A stretch of DNA of 64,000 nucleotides from Labilibaculum sp. DW002 (GCF_029029525.1 NZ_JAKJSC010000002.1:558001-622000), one strand, 5' to 3'; shown: positions 44,901 through 51,955, counted from the stretch's first letter. The notes: generated by a model not told the origin, from the letters alone. A program made the numbers and translations.

Positions 44901-46421
44901 AACGATGAATTTGGCGTTACAACAAGTGGTGCTGTCGTTAATATTGAGCTGGAAGTACCTAGATTCGAAGTTACTTTTAATGTAAAAGATGCAGACTCTA
45001 AGCCTATAATAGGTGCAACAATTGTTGTAGATGGAGAAACTCTTACTACTGACGAAAGTGGACAAGCGTATATTGATCTTACAAGCGGCACTCACAGTTG
45101 GATTTGTGATGCTGAATGTTTTGAGCAGTCTAGTGGGATGCTTAGTATAAGTGAAGCTAAAAATGAACAAATTACCCTTGTAGCAAGTAAGTCTTCAGGT
45201 GTTGATGTTCAGACTGCCTGTGGTTCTTACGAGTGGATTGACGGTAATGTGTATACCGAAAGCAACAATACGGCGACTCATACTTTGACCAACTCAGTAG
45301 CTTGTGATTCTATCGTTACATTGAATTTGACCATTAATCAGCCAAGTACTGGTGTTGATGTTCAGACTGCCTGTGGTTCTTACGAGTGGATTGATGGTTT
45401 GCTTTATACCGAAAGCAACAATACGGCGACTCATACTTTGAGCAACTCGGTAGGCTGTGATTCCATTGTTACATTGAATTTGACAATCAACAAGCCAAGT
45501 ACTGGTGTTGATGTTCAGACTGCCTGTGGTTCTTACGAGTGGATTGATGGTATGATTTATACCGAAAGCAACAATACGGCAACTCACACTTTGACCAACT
45601 CGGTAGGCTGTGATTCTATCGTTAGATTGAATTTGACAATCAATAAGCCAAGTACTGGTGTTGATGTTCAGACTGCCTGTGGTTCTTATGAGTGGATTGA
45701 TGGTGTGATTTATACCGAAAGCAACAATACCGCAACTTATACTTTTACCAATTCAGTAGGCTGTGATTCCATTGTTAGTTTGAATTTGACAATCAACAAG
45801 CCAAGTACTGGTGTTGATGTTCAGACTGCCTGTGGTTCTTACGAGTGGATTGATGGTTTGCTTTATACCGAAAGCAACAATATGGCAACTCATACTTTGA
45901 CCAACTCGGTAGGTTGTGATTCTATTGTTACTTTAAATCTGTTTATTCCAGAAATTGAAACTTTTGTAAGTGTTTCAGGAAGAACAATGAGAAGCAATCA
46001 GGACGGTGCGGAATATCAGTGGTTTAAAGTAGGCATAGTAGATGAATTAATTTCGGGAGCTTCTGGTCAATCTTATGTTGCCTTGGAGAATGGGACTTAT
46101 GTTGTTGAAATTATCAGGGGAGATTGTTCTGAGTATTCAGATGAGGTCATGGTGAATGATTTCTCAGAGGAGCTTGGTCAATTGCAAGTGAATTCGCAGA
46201 TGTATCCGAATCCTAGCCATGGAGCAGTTACTTTAAATCTGAAAAAGACTTATAAAGAGCTGAAGGTGGTTGTGATCGATGAAAATGGTAAAACCCTTTT
46301 GGTGCAGCATGAAACCAATACCCGCGAAGTTCAATTTTTTATTGATGGAGCTCAGGGAATTTATTTTATACAGTTGTTCTCAGGATCCGAGAAAGCAATT
46401 CATAAAATAATGAAATACTAA
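38949..46421 (+). CDS. Giant repeat-rich cell-surface protein secreted by the type IX system
   Basis: A 2490-residue exported protein with a signal peptide ending LWAQ. Seen in order: one diverged GVD-type 51-residue repeat (about 263-313); a LamG/concanavalin-like domain (about 335-505); a beta-propeller-like stretch with repeated YVATDGGFAISTDLGKSF-type motifs (about 680-940); a beta-sandwich (about 1015-1135, TLTFTTDTWNTAQTVTVTG); twelve carboxypeptidase-regulatory-like domains of 75-80 residues (about 1138-2075); five near-identical GVDVQTACGSYEWIDG repeats (2084-2338); and a T9SS type A sorting domain from about 2418 (MYPNPSHGAVTLNL). No catalytic motif is evident. A surface adhesin or stalk-like structural role is likely. 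The LytTR system upstream probably regulates it. Confidence 0.88.
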   Translation: MRRKLLLYQLALLSFFLLMSTNLWAQTGSFDDPYIVDTFPYTISDFNSSDGFDATTMQGNCNTIACCKVKMAKIILPEKGSLLSLIENFTPLAGSVILYTSDKETPTSVSDLIYYSMAGNFCGFGKCKSIGFGYVWPKEYHGPYSIAVDESHPEEGWKNLMNNGFDFIEAGTYYALMFCENQQVNYGIGSITNIFFDFASYCPKGSVCNTISEVICSGDEYLSPAGNIYTEEGTYKDILPGAAQGGLDSLITINLAFNQDILGVDIIDSYTPSYTWVDGVIYTESNNTATYTYTNKMGCDSVVTLDLTINSTVLTQDVIKDQELCENNPFSVTSSSSYTSYASFDDANSNWVQLNDLVVPLAAKDRSVFLWMKKENAADEAQSLVGINENSGDYNISNLQINTNGTLAVYDGEDARSSTTDVVDGKWHYVGYTYNDDTKETKLYADGKLVLTFSDNQSFDGNDYISLGTEFDGNNSKKGNYYDGLMTEVSFWDVILSEEEIATIMSAPIADAHPKRSNLVAYYPMLVSSADSDLSVIKDVSGNNYHATASSASIISTTLIDEVSGFDASSYYTGLWSRNGSDLSTGKTLSIEGNLADAGAYVLKLERDYFSISDEFSLVVNAAPAINEQPEDANVVAGGEARFSVNTNAENYQYTWHQSYDQTVGVDKNTNGLPDSNINSAFASGSNIYVATDGGFAISTDLGKSFAISQSLGNANCKDVLVHDGTIYVATDRGLYISTDNGESFTIKTTAHGLKDNACLKVYAQNDNVYVINGENTIGDAKGGVSISFDKGESFIYRDSDFGLAGKLVTDLFIDGETVYCVSKGKPGFVGDLGAGGLSVSYDNGGNFAVKFGGGVATAEHQATGVYQYGDHLYMSTAVGLGISTDGGENFTFKTTADGLSDNYCFDVEMIDGVLYVATNKGISKSINNGVSFELYEIYSGSNELSFSNLKTNSTTLLANNPTKLLVDYDGIAYETSAENFLTLSDITADMDGSEFYVHVKNPDMACSTVSNTASLNIVKGDFEVSKTTLTTSENKTSDTFTVKLTEQAKSNVVLNIVSDNESENTVSPATLTFTTDTWNTAQTVTVTGVDEDILDGTQETNIVVSVDANLSDDDYDKLSNKTIVVSNHDNDVVKNSVYFNVQDNDTDPIPEATIKIDGETLLTDDSGDVFIKLPDGSYPYTVIREGYENASGTIVVLGATVNKTVVLPLKLIAKYAVNFTISDGSANVESASIIVDGNTLTTDNLGKATVDLPNGTYQYSVNAGGFDEKTGSVEVKDANVDESVVLAKTAPTTYTTTFTVVKQDNNPISGVTIDVNNQTLTADENGVATIELLPGDYPYTCSATGYKTYSSEVNIVDKDYNEEVILIEADPIPMVNFTIKNRDGNVIEGATVTANGKDYTTNAQGKVSVVTDMMGFSYTIKADGYSDKSGSFMGPVMGPMDETVFLDALAVVSNVTFTVTDKLTSKPIEGATVAYDGGSGLTDANGQFTNPIEKGLSNFTVSADGYTSKGVSVTEDGTDQNVNVELSPITYLLEFTIKEGTKGLSGVDVQIAGTTITSDENGIAEIYLPIGDYNWSIDHPGYEAKTGLTAVVDNAGWVEEYIGLVKIVTKYQVTFNIKDVDANPISGATIKIDGKTLTTDANGVVTVELESDVYPWTCDANAYDEATGEIEVNITDEVVNVEMKKTAPKTYQATFNIKDVDANPISGATFNIDGKTLTADSNGVVTVELTSDVHLWTCDANSYDQATGEIEITITDEVMNVEMEKTAPTTFTTTFNVKDEDGNPILGASIKVGETTVSSNASGVATMELTKGYHFFDCKADGFLDLNDEFGVKTSGTVVNIMMEVPRFEVTFNVKDADSKPIIGATIVVDGETLTIDESGQAYIDLTNDTHSWTCDANGFDPSTGNIELAGADAIVNVEMVKTAPTTFTTTFNVKDEDGNPISGASIKVGETTVSSNASGLATMELSKGFHFFTCKADGFLDLNDEFGVTTSGAVVNIELEVPRFEVTFNVKDADSKPIIGATIVVDGETLTTDESGQAYIDLTSGTHSWICDAECFEQSSGMLSISEAKNEQITLVASKSSGVDVQTACGSYEWIDGNVYTESNNTATHTLTNSVACDSIVTLNLTINQPSTGVDVQTACGSYEWIDGLLYTESNNTATHTLSNSVGCDSIVTLNLTINKPSTGVDVQTACGSYEWIDGMIYTESNNTATHTLTNSVGCDSIVRLNLTINKPSTGVDVQTACGSYEWIDGVIYTESNNTATYTFTNSVGCDSIVSLNLTINKPSTGVDVQTACGSYEWIDGLLYTESNNMATHTLTNSVGCDSIVTLNLFIPEIETFVSVSGRTMRSNQDGAEYQWFKVGIVDELISGASGQSYVALENGTYVVEIIRGDCSEYSDEVMVNDFSEELGQLQVNSQMYPNPSHGAVTLNLKKTYKELKVVVIDENGKTLLVQHETNTREVQFFIDGAQGIYFIQLFSGSEKAIHKIMKY
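43791..44270 (+). repeat. 240-bp repeat pair inside the giant gene
   Basis: ACTTTCAATATTAAAGATGT begins at 43791 and again at 44031, period 240 bp (80 codons), with most of the unit conserved. It encodes two adjacent carboxypeptidase-regulatory-like domains. Confidence 0.8.
44251..45192 (+). repeat. 471-bp tandem duplication inside the giant gene
   Basis: The unit starting CTCCTACTACTTTCACAACA at 44251 recurs at 44722. Each 471-bp unit (157 codons) encodes two different domains (A then B), so the protein reads A-B-A-B. The last about 80 bp of the second copy diverge. High nucleotide identity points to a recent duplication. Confidence 0.88.
45198..45962 (+). repeat. Five 153-bp tandem repeats inside the giant gene
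   Basis: Units start at 45198, 45351, 45504, 45657 and 45810, each beginning GGTGTTGATGTTCAGACTGC and encoding 51 residues with a conserved Cys pair (TACGSYEW and GCDSIV). A diverged sixth copy lies at 39735-39887. Confidence 0.95.
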
Positions 46422-46440
46422 AAAAAAATAATGAATTAAG

Positions 46441-46487
46441 CATGTCAGGAGAAAAGCTGAAAAGCTCCTCCTGATATGTTTTTTTAT
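46441..46487 (+). terminator. Terminator-like hairpin after the giant gene
   Basis: CATGTCAGGAG pairs with CTCCTGATATG (one G-T pair) and is followed by seven T. It lies between the giant gene and porV, so porV is either read through or has its own promoter. Confidence 0.8.
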
Positions 46488-46511
46488 TTGCCAAAATAAA
46501 AATACAACCAA

Positions 46512-47678
46512 ATGAAATTCAGTTTAAAGTATATTATAATTTGTTTCGTTCTTGTAGTATTTACAAGTCATACAAAGGCACAGGAGAACTCTGTTACAGG
46601 AGCCAATTATATTTCCACCGCAGTACCTTTTCTTACCATTACCCCTGATGCCAGAGCAGGGGCGATGGGGAATAATGGTGTAGCAACCAGTCCTGATTTA
46701 TTTTCCATGCATTGGAATGCCGCAAAGTACAGTTTTGCCAAGGAGGAATCAGGTATTGGGGTTTCTTACACACCCTGGTTAAGAGAGGTGGCAAACGATA
46801 TGAGTGTTTCCTACCTTTCGGCTTACTACAAGCTCGATCAATTGCAAACTATTGCGGGTTCCATGAGGTATTTTAGCTTAGGCGATATCTTTTTTCAGGA
46901 AAGACTTGATGAAATCCCTGTGAAACGCCAAGCTTACGAATTTGCTTTTGATCTGGCCTATTCGCGTAAATTGTCTGAGGCGCTTTCCGGAGCAATAAGT
47001 TTTAGATACATCTATTCCGATATTGTTCAGGGAAATAGTGCCGCTCAATCGGCATCAGTATTTGCTGCCGACCTTTCCTTGTATTACAAAAAGGAGTATG
47101 GGTCTTCAAGTGCACCCTCCATTTGGTCTTGGGGATTAAATATCTCAAATATTGGTTCTAAAGTGAAATATTATGAAGATGCCGAGCGTGAATTTATCCC
47201 TGTAAATTTAAAAATTGGAACTGCTTATAAATATCAAATTGATACCCATAATTCAATTAGTTTTTCTGTTGATATGAATAAATTATTAGTACCAAGTTCG
47301 GCAGGGAGAAGAATTGAGATGGGGGGAAAATCGGAAGATATCATATCATCTCCAGCTAGTAATAATTCTGTTATGGGAGGTGTTTTTAATTCCTTTACTG
47401 ATGCTCCAGGAGGCTTTAGAGAGGAGTTGCACGAAATTACACTGGGATTTGGTGCGGAGTATTGGTACCAAAATCAATTTGCAGCTCGTACAGGCTATTT
47501 CTATGAGCATGAAAGCAAAGGAAACAGGAAGTATTTTAGTGCAGGAGTAGGTGTTAAACTTGATGTGTTCAATGTCGATTTTGCCTATTTAATTCCAACC
47601 GCTACGAATCACCCACTGCAAAATACCTTGAGAATTTCTTTATCAGCGAATCTCGATTTTAAAAGCCTTTTGAACTAA
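46512..47678 (+). CDS. porV: Type IX secretion system outer-membrane protein PorV
   Basis: A 388-residue outer-membrane beta-barrel of the FadL/PorV type. The signal peptide ends near HTKAQ. The mature start VPFLTITPDARAGAMGNNGVATSPD is typical of PorV, followed by alternating barrel strands and an aromatic C-terminal strand. In known systems PorV shuttles cargo with C-terminal sorting domains from the SprA translocon to the PorU sortase. It lies 90 bp after a giant gene that carries such a domain, so the two are probably a functional pair. PorQ is the alternative name for a close relative, but the N-terminal motif favours PorV. Confidence 0.9.
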   Translation: MKFSLKYIIICFVLVVFTSHTKAQENSVTGANYISTAVPFLTITPDARAGAMGNNGVATSPDLFSMHWNAAKYSFAKEESGIGVSYTPWLREVANDMSVSYLSAYYKLDQLQTIAGSMRYFSLGDIFFQERLDEIPVKRQAYEFAFDLAYSRKLSEALSGAISFRYIYSDIVQGNSAAQSASVFAADLSLYYKKEYGSSSAPSIWSWGLNISNIGSKVKYYEDAEREFIPVNLKIGTAYKYQIDTHNSISFSVDMNKLLVPSSAGRRIEMGGKSEDIISSPASNNSVMGGVFNSFTDAPGGFREELHEITLGFGAEYWYQNQFAARTGYFYEHESKGNRKYFSAGVGVKLDVFNVDFAYLIPTATNHPLQNTLRISLSANLDFKSLLN

Positions 47679-47720
47679 ATCCGATTCTATTCATTTTAAA
47701 ATCCCCACCTCAATGAACTG

Positions 47721-47758
47721 CACCCCAAATGTTAGACTCAACATTTGGGGTGTTTTTT
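47721..47758 (+). terminator. Intrinsic terminator after porV
   Basis: A perfect 13-bp stem (CACCCCAAATGTT and its complement) with a 6-base loop is followed by T6. Confidence 0.93.
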
Positions 47759-47759
47759 A

Positions 47760-48202
47760 TGTGTAATTTTATCTAATTCTCATTGAGATACAACAGGATT
47801 AAAAATAGGACATTGCTCATTGCTTCATATAACAAACTTAGTGGTTGCTTGGAAAATGTTCGGGTAAATCTGGCTTTGTCTACTGAAACCAGAAACAAGT
47901 TTGGGAAAATGAAGACGTTTGGTATGAAGAGTAAGCTGACCTTTTAAATGGTAATCGCCAGAGTGTGAATTATTGCTGAATTTGGATCATAACAACTCTT
48001 GTCCGAGAATAATGAAGTCAACCTTGACAATTATAATTTGAGCCCAGATAGGGCCAATACATTGCTTGTTATGGAAGATGGGCAGCGAAAGGAATTAGGA
48101 ACGTCGAAAAAGTGTTAATTTCTCGTTCACCTTTATGAATTTATTATAGACCAGTTCACAATTAATCGAGACTCATCCATGAAAGTTTTGGGCATAAAAA
48201 AA
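47760..48202. other. Non-coding stretch between porV and the tRNA cluster
   Basis: About 440 bp of AT-rich sequence with no ORF of note on either strand. Short open stretches are interrupted by stops, and I see no recognisable protein remnant, RNA gene or repeat. Confidence 0.6.
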
Positions 48203-48232
48203 GCATCAAAGTTTTTCAACCTTGATGCTTTA
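48201..48232 (-). terminator. Terminator of the tRNA operon
   Basis: On the minus strand AAAGCATCAAGG pairs with the complementary segment around a short loop and runs into seven T (plus-strand A tract at about 48196-48202). It lies just after the tRNA-Ser gene in transcription order. Confidence 0.8.
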
Positions 48233-48235
48233 AAG

Positions 48236-48320
48236 CGGAGAGAGAGGGATTCGAACCCCCGGTACGTTGCCGCACAATAGTTTTCAAGACTACCGCATTC
48301 GACCACTCTGCCATCTCTCC
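48236..48320 (-). tRNA. tRNA-Ser (anticodon TGA)
   Basis: 85 nt on the minus strand. Acceptor stem GGAGAGA/TCTCTCC, long variable arm typical of serine tRNA, anticodon loop CTTGAAA giving TGA, T-loop GGTTCGAATCC. CCA is not encoded. Confidence 0.95.
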
Positions 48321-48327
48321 TTAATTG

Positions 48328-48400
48328 AGCGGGAAACGAGACTCAAACTCGCGACCCTCAGCTTGGAAGGCTGATGCTCTATCAACTGAGCTATTCCCGC
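48328..48400 (-). tRNA. tRNA-Gly (anticodon TCC), copy 1
   Basis: 73 nt on the minus strand. Acceptor GCGGGAA/TTCCCGC, D-arm GCTCAGTTGATAGAGC, anticodon loop CTTCCAA giving TCC, T-loop GAGTTTGAGTC. Identical in sequence to the copy at 48518-48590. Confidence 0.95.
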
Positions 48401-48414
48401 AGAAAATATAATAG

Positions 48415-48496
48415 TGGGGAGAGCAGGATTCGAACCTACGAAGACGAAGTCAGCGGAGTTACAGTCCGCCCCAGTTGGCCACTTTGGTATCTCCCC
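48415..48496 (-). tRNA. tRNA-Tyr (anticodon GTA), copy 1
   Basis: 82 nt on the minus strand with a class II variable arm. Acceptor GGGGAGA/TCTCCCC, anticodon loop CTGTAAC giving GTA, T-loop GGTTCGAATCC. Its acceptor stem differs from copy 2 by one compensated base pair. Confidence 0.95.
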
Positions 48497-48517
48497 AATA
48501 TATTTACAATAAAATTG

Positions 48518-48590
48518 AGCGGGAAACGAGACTCAAACTCGCGACCCTCAGCTTGGAAGGCTGATGCTCTATCAACTGAGCTATTCCCGC
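48518..48590 (-). tRNA. tRNA-Gly (anticodon TCC), copy 2
   Basis: 73 nt on the minus strand, the same sequence as the copy at 48328-48400, lying between the two tRNA-Tyr genes. Confidence 0.95.
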
Positions 48591-48647
48591 AGATCTTTAG
48601 CAATTCATCAATCGTTATTGAATGAATTTGTTTGCTTCAGAATGTTG

Positions 48648-48729
48648 TGGGAAGAGCAGGATTCGAACCTACGAAGACGAAGTCAGCGGAGTTACAGTCC
48701 GCCCCAGTTGGCCACTTTGGTATCTTCCC
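48648..48729 (-). tRNA. tRNA-Tyr (anticodon GTA), copy 2
   Basis: 82 nt on the minus strand, first gene of the operon in transcription order. The body matches copy 1, but the acceptor stem is GGGAAGA/TCTTCCC instead of GGGGAGA/TCTCCCC. Confidence 0.94.
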
Positions 48730-48772
48730 CAATTGCAATGTTTTAAAGAACTTTGTTTCTTGATTGCGGATG

Positions 48773-48803
48773 CAAATATAGGGGCTTTGGTAGAATATAC
48801 AAG
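48773..48803 (-). promoter_or_regulatory. Promoter of the tRNA operon
   Basis: The minus strand has a -7 box TATATTTG (48773-48780, exact TAnnTTTG) and a -33 CTTG (48800-48803, three of four bases of TTTG) with a 19-bp spacer, the normal Bacteroidota arrangement. It is 44 bp before the first tRNA-Tyr. Confidence 0.7.
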
Positions 48804-49160
48804 GGGTACCCGAGATTTTTTTTCAAAAAAAAGCTTTTTTTTATGTAAGTGTTTGATTTACTAGAAACTATTTTTGAACTTTTTTTTGAAAAAAATAAAC
48901 GGCGAACTGAATATTTCCTCTTTTTGTGCATTTTTTATTCAAAATTAGAATCGATTATTTTGAATATCTTGTAATGAATGTAAGTTTGATAAAATGGAAA
49001 AGTAGATGGAAAATGGCTTTCTAAGAAGAATTTTATACATAAAGAAAGCAATGAACTCTAAATTACAATATATGCGCTCAGGAAAGCTTTAAATGCAGAT
49101 AGAGTATTTATTTGCCGATTGATGTTTAAGAGGCATGAGTCGAAAGTAAAGAGCAAAAAA
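48804..49160. other. AT-rich intergenic stretch, no gene seen
   Basis: Beyond the tRNA promoter there is low-complexity A/T sequence including long A and T runs. No ORF, RNA gene or repeat is recognisable up to the terminator at 49161. Confidence 0.6.
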
Positions 49161-49190
49161 AAACGGAAACTAATTGCTTAGTCTCCGTTT
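49161..49190 (-). terminator. Terminator of the TPR membrane protein gene
   Basis: AAACGGAGACTAA pairs with TTAGTTTCCGTTT on the minus-strand RNA (with one G-U pair that is a mismatch on the other strand), followed by a long T tract. It starts 20 bp past the stop codon. Confidence 0.85.
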
Positions 49191-49209
49191 TTATATTTTT
49201 TTGTTTTTA

Positions 49210-49902
49210 CTATTTCAACATTGCTTTCGCTCTGGTGATGTATTTTTCAACGTCACGAGCTTCTGCTGATTTAGCAAAATCTTTTTCAATTTTTTCGTAT
49301 GCTGCAATAGCACTATTAAAATCACCAACCATTTCGTAAGCGATACCTGCTTTTTGCAAGTAGATTGGAGTCGTAAAGTCATTTGCATTGAATGAACTTG
49401 CATCCATATAGTTCGAAGCAGCTTTTTTAGTTTCTCCAAGTTCCATATATGCATCACCAGTTGCAGCAATAGCTTCAGTGCTCAACAAGAAGTCATCAGA
49501 ACTAAATTTACCTAAATGATCAATTGCTTTTTGGAATTCACCAATTCTTAAATATGAAATACCTGCGTAATATTGAGATAGATTACCTGCAGAGGTAGAA
49601 CCAAATTCATCGATAATACTAAGAACACCAGGATAATTCTCATCGCCATTTAAAACAAGTTTGAATGAATCTTGATCGAAATATCTTTGTGCTTGGTATA
49701 TTTGACTCTTAGCATTCTCTTCAAGAGGTGCTTTGTAGTACTTTTGGAAAGCAAAAATAGCTACAGCCACTACCATTATTGCAAGAGCTATTGTGGTAAG
49801 CTTCTTTTGATTTTTCTCGATATATTGTTCGGTTCTCCCTAAAGCTTCTTCTAAGTTTTCAAAATTATCTTCGTGAACCTGATCGTTTTTGTTTGTAGAC
49901 AT
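49210..49902 (-). CDS. Membrane-anchored TPR protein (YfgM-like layout)
   Basis: A 230-residue protein with a short cytoplasmic N-terminus, one membrane helix (TTIALAIMVVAVAIFAF, about residues 36-52), then an extracytoplasmic domain with about three to four TPR-like helical pairs (YYAGISYLRIGEFQKAIDHL, ATGDAYMELGETKKAASNYM, GIAYEMVGDFNSAIAAYEKI). This architecture resembles the tetratricopeptide proteins annotated YfgM-like, which attend the Sec/BAM periplasmic machinery. The precise role here is unknown. A -7 box lies 35 bp before the start. Confidence 0.8.
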   Translation of the reverse strand: MSTNKNDQVHEDNFENLEEALGRTEQYIEKNQKKLTTIALAIMVVAVAIFAFQKYYKAPLEENAKSQIYQAQRYFDQDSFKLVLNGDENYPGVLSIIDEFGSTSAGNLSQYYAGISYLRIGEFQKAIDHLGKFSSDDFLLSTEAIAATGDAYMELGETKKAASNYMDASSFNANDFTTPIYLQKAGIAYEMVGDFNSAIAAYEKIEKDFAKSAEARDVEKYITRAKAMLK

Positions 49903-49936
49903 ACTAGAAATATTTAATGTTTTATTTTTTCTAACG

Positions 49937-49944
49937 CAAATGTA
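49937..49944 (-). promoter_or_regulatory. Candidate -7 box for the TPR membrane protein gene
   Basis: TACATTTG on the minus strand matches TAnnTTTG exactly, 35 bp before the ATG at 49902. No clear -33 element. Confidence 0.45.
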
Positions 49945-50047
49945 ATTTTTTTTACGAAATATAAGGCATAATTTCTATAAAAAATGAACAAGTGATTTTA
50001 CATTATTAATAGATCTAAATAATTAAATTCGAATTGATTTTATTTCG

Positions 50048-50055
50048 TAATTTTG
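50048..50055 (+). promoter_or_regulatory. Candidate -7 box for recF
   Basis: TAATTTTG matches TAnnTTTG exactly, 27 bp before the recF ATG at 50082. The -33 element is not convincing. Confidence 0.45.
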
Positions 50056-50081
50056 CAGCGTTCACCTAAGTTATATTATAC

Positions 50082-51182
50082 ATGCATCTGGAAAAAATAT
50101 CCCTCTTAAATTATAAAAACATACTTGATTTAGAATTGAATTTTTCGCCTAAAATAAACTGTTTTATAGGTAATAACGGAATGGGGAAAACCAATTTGTT
50201 AGATGCTGTCTATTATCTGAGTTTTTGCAAAAGTTATTTTTCTTCTACAGATCAGCTGAACATCAAACACGAAGAACTCTTTATGGTGCTTGAAGGCAAC
50301 TATAAGCGAAAAGACAAGGATGAGCTGATTTATTGTGGTGTTAAGCGCGGACAGAAAAAGAATTTTAAGCGGAATAAGAAGGAATATAAAAAACTTTCGG
50401 AGCATATTGGACTATTGCCCATTGTAATGGTTTCGCCAGCTGATGTTCGCTTGATTACCGATGGGAGCGATGAGAGACGTAAGTATATGGATAGTGTAAT
50501 CTCTCAGTATGACAGAAAGTATTTGGATGATTTAATTCGATACAACCGTGTAATTCAACAGCGTAATAAGTTGCTGAAAGACTTTGCTCGTCGTGGCAAG
50601 TTTGAAGAGGATAGTTTGAGCATTTGGGATGAACAGATGATAATTCTATCAGCTTCAATTCATGAAAAACGCCAGAACTTTTTGAATAAGCTGATGCCGG
50701 TTTTTCAGGAATATTACAATATCATATCAAAGGGAAACGAATTGGTAAAGCTGGAATATAAATCTCAGTTAAACGATCACAGTATGCGAGATTTATTGCG
50801 CCATGCACGATTGAAAGATCAGGTGATGCAATACACAACCGTAGGTATTCATAAAGATGATTTGATCCTTTCACTTGGCGATTATCCTATAAAGAAAATG
50901 GGATCGCAAGGGCAGCAAAAAACCTATTTGATTGCGCTCAAGCTGGCTCAATTCGAGTTTATAAAGAAGCTTTCAGATTATAACCCGATTCTTTTACTAG
51001 ATGATATATTCGACAAACTGGATGCAGAACGTGTTGAGCAAATTGTTCACTTAGTATCCGAAGAAAGGTTTGGACAAATTTTCATATCAGATACCAATCG
51101 CGATCATTTAAATGAAATACTTTCGGGAATGGATCTCGATTATCAGTTGTTTGTTATCGATAAAGGTGCCATTGTAAGCTAA
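50082..51182 (+). CDS. recF: DNA replication and repair protein RecF
   Basis: A 366-residue SMC-like ATPase that helps load RecA at stalled or gapped DNA through RecFOR. The Walker A motif GNNGMGKTN lies near residue 30, the ABC signature region is LGSQGQQKTYLIALKLAQFE near 270-290, and Walker B is PILLLDDIFDKLDAER near 300-315. Length matches the family. It is followed 5 bp later by a dciA-like gene, a common neighbour in Bacteroidota. Confidence 0.96.
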   Translation: MHLEKISLLNYKNILDLELNFSPKINCFIGNNGMGKTNLLDAVYYLSFCKSYFSSTDQLNIKHEELFMVLEGNYKRKDKDELIYCGVKRGQKKNFKRNKKEYKKLSEHIGLLPIVMVSPADVRLITDGSDERRKYMDSVISQYDRKYLDDLIRYNRVIQQRNKLLKDFARRGKFEEDSLSIWDEQMIILSASIHEKRQNFLNKLMPVFQEYYNIISKGNELVKLEYKSQLNDHSMRDLLRHARLKDQVMQYTTVGIHKDDLILSLGDYPIKKMGSQGQQKTYLIALKLAQFEFIKKLSDYNPILLLDDIFDKLDAERVEQIVHLVSEERFGQIFISDTNRDHLNEILSGMDLDYQLFVIDKGAIVS

Positions 51183-51187
51183 ATAAA

Positions 51188-51478
51188 ATGAGAAGAAGTA
51201 AAACTGAAAAAATAGACCAGTTAATTCAACAGGTACTTAAGGAAAATAATTTAGACGGAAAATTGAAGGAGTATGAGTTGGTTACTTCCTGGGAGAAAGT
51301 AATCGGGAAGACGGTTGCCAATGCTACGACTGATATTTACATCCGAAATCGAAAATTATTTGTGAAAGTTCGTTCTTCGGTTATTCGAAATGAGCTTTTA
51401 ATGATAAAAGATGGTTTAATAAAAGCTTTGAATCGAGAGGTTCAAGCCAATATTATAGATGATATTATTGTACGATAA
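51188..51478 (+). CDS. DciA-like (DUF721) protein
   Basis: A 96-residue basic protein matching the short DUF721 proteins found beside recF in Bacteroidota. The core pattern VTSWEKVIGKTVANAT followed by LFVKVRSSVIRNELLMIKDGL is the family signature. In other bacteria DciA loads the replicative helicase DnaB, so a role in replication start is likely. The start is 5 bp after recF, consistent with one transcript. Confidence 0.88.
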   Translation: MRRSKTEKIDQLIQQVLKENNLDGKLKEYELVTSWEKVIGKTVANATTDIYIRNRKLFVKVRSSVIRNELLMIKDGLIKALNREVQANIIDDIIVR

Positions 51479-51481
51479 AAG

Positions 51482-51515
51482 AAAAGCGCATCAAGATTAC
51501 TCTTAATGCGCTTTT
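51482..51515. terminator. Bidirectional terminator between dciA-like gene and ndk
   Basis: AAAGCGCAT..AAGA pairs with TCTTAATGCGCTTT with a small loop. The single A-C mismatch becomes a G-U pair in the minus-strand RNA. Runs of T/A on both sides suit both convergent genes. Confidence 0.85.
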
Positions 51516-51535
51516 TATCTATTCTTAATTTCGTA

Positions 51536-51955
51536 TTAAAACATTTCCGTTCCTGCAAAATGAAATGCACCTTCGATACAAGCATTTTCATCACTATCGG
51601 AACCGTGAACTGCATTTTTAGACATCGATTCAGCAAATTGTTTACGAATAGTTCCTTCTTCGGCTTCGGCAGGATTAGTAGCACCAATTAATTTTCTAAA
51701 ATCAGCCACTGCATTCTCTTTTTCAAGAATTGCTGCGACAATGGGACCTGAACTCATAAAATCAGTCAACTCGCCATAAAATGGACGTTCTTTGTGAACC
51801 TCATAAAATACTTCTGCCTGTTCTTTGCTGATTTTTGTGTATTTCATTGCTGCAATTCTAAAGCCACCCTTTGTTATTGCGGCTAAAATATCACCAATAT
51901 ATCCATTGGCTACAGCATCTGGTTTTATCATTGTGAAAGTTCTGTCACTTCTCAT
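51536..51955 (-). CDS. ndk: Nucleoside diphosphate kinase
   Basis: A 139-residue enzyme that balances nucleoside triphosphate pools by phosphate transfer through a histidine. It starts [19 protein letters not shown], has the [18 protein letters not shown] segment in the middle, and carries the active-site H117 in NAVHGSDS. Length is typical. It is convergent with recF/dciA. Confidence 0.97.
   Translation of the reverse strand: MRSDRTFTMIKPDAVANGYIGDILAAITKGGFRIAAMKYTKISKEQAEVFYEVHKERPFYGELTDFMSSGPIVAAILEKENAVADFRKLIGATNPAEAEEGTIRKQFAESMSKNAVHGSDSDENACIEGAFHFAGTEMF

Noticed and set aside
44154-45587. Several minus-strand ORFs of 66-156 codons with similar sequences
   Set aside because: They are shadows of the repeated domains of the giant plus-strand gene and resemble each other only because the DNA is repeated.
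45198-45962. Regular 153-bp repeats as a possible CRISPR array
   Set aside because: The units are contiguous, have no unique spacers and lie in frame within one large gene.
48236-48729. tRNA cluster as an integration site of a mobile element
   Set aside because: No integrase, transposase or att-like duplicated tRNA end was seen on either side; the repeated tRNAs are complete genes.
48374-48864. Plus-strand ORFs with repeated SRIRTYEDEVSGVTVRPSWPLWYLP-like content
   Set aside because: They are antisense readings of the two tRNA-Tyr genes, a well-known source of false protein calls.
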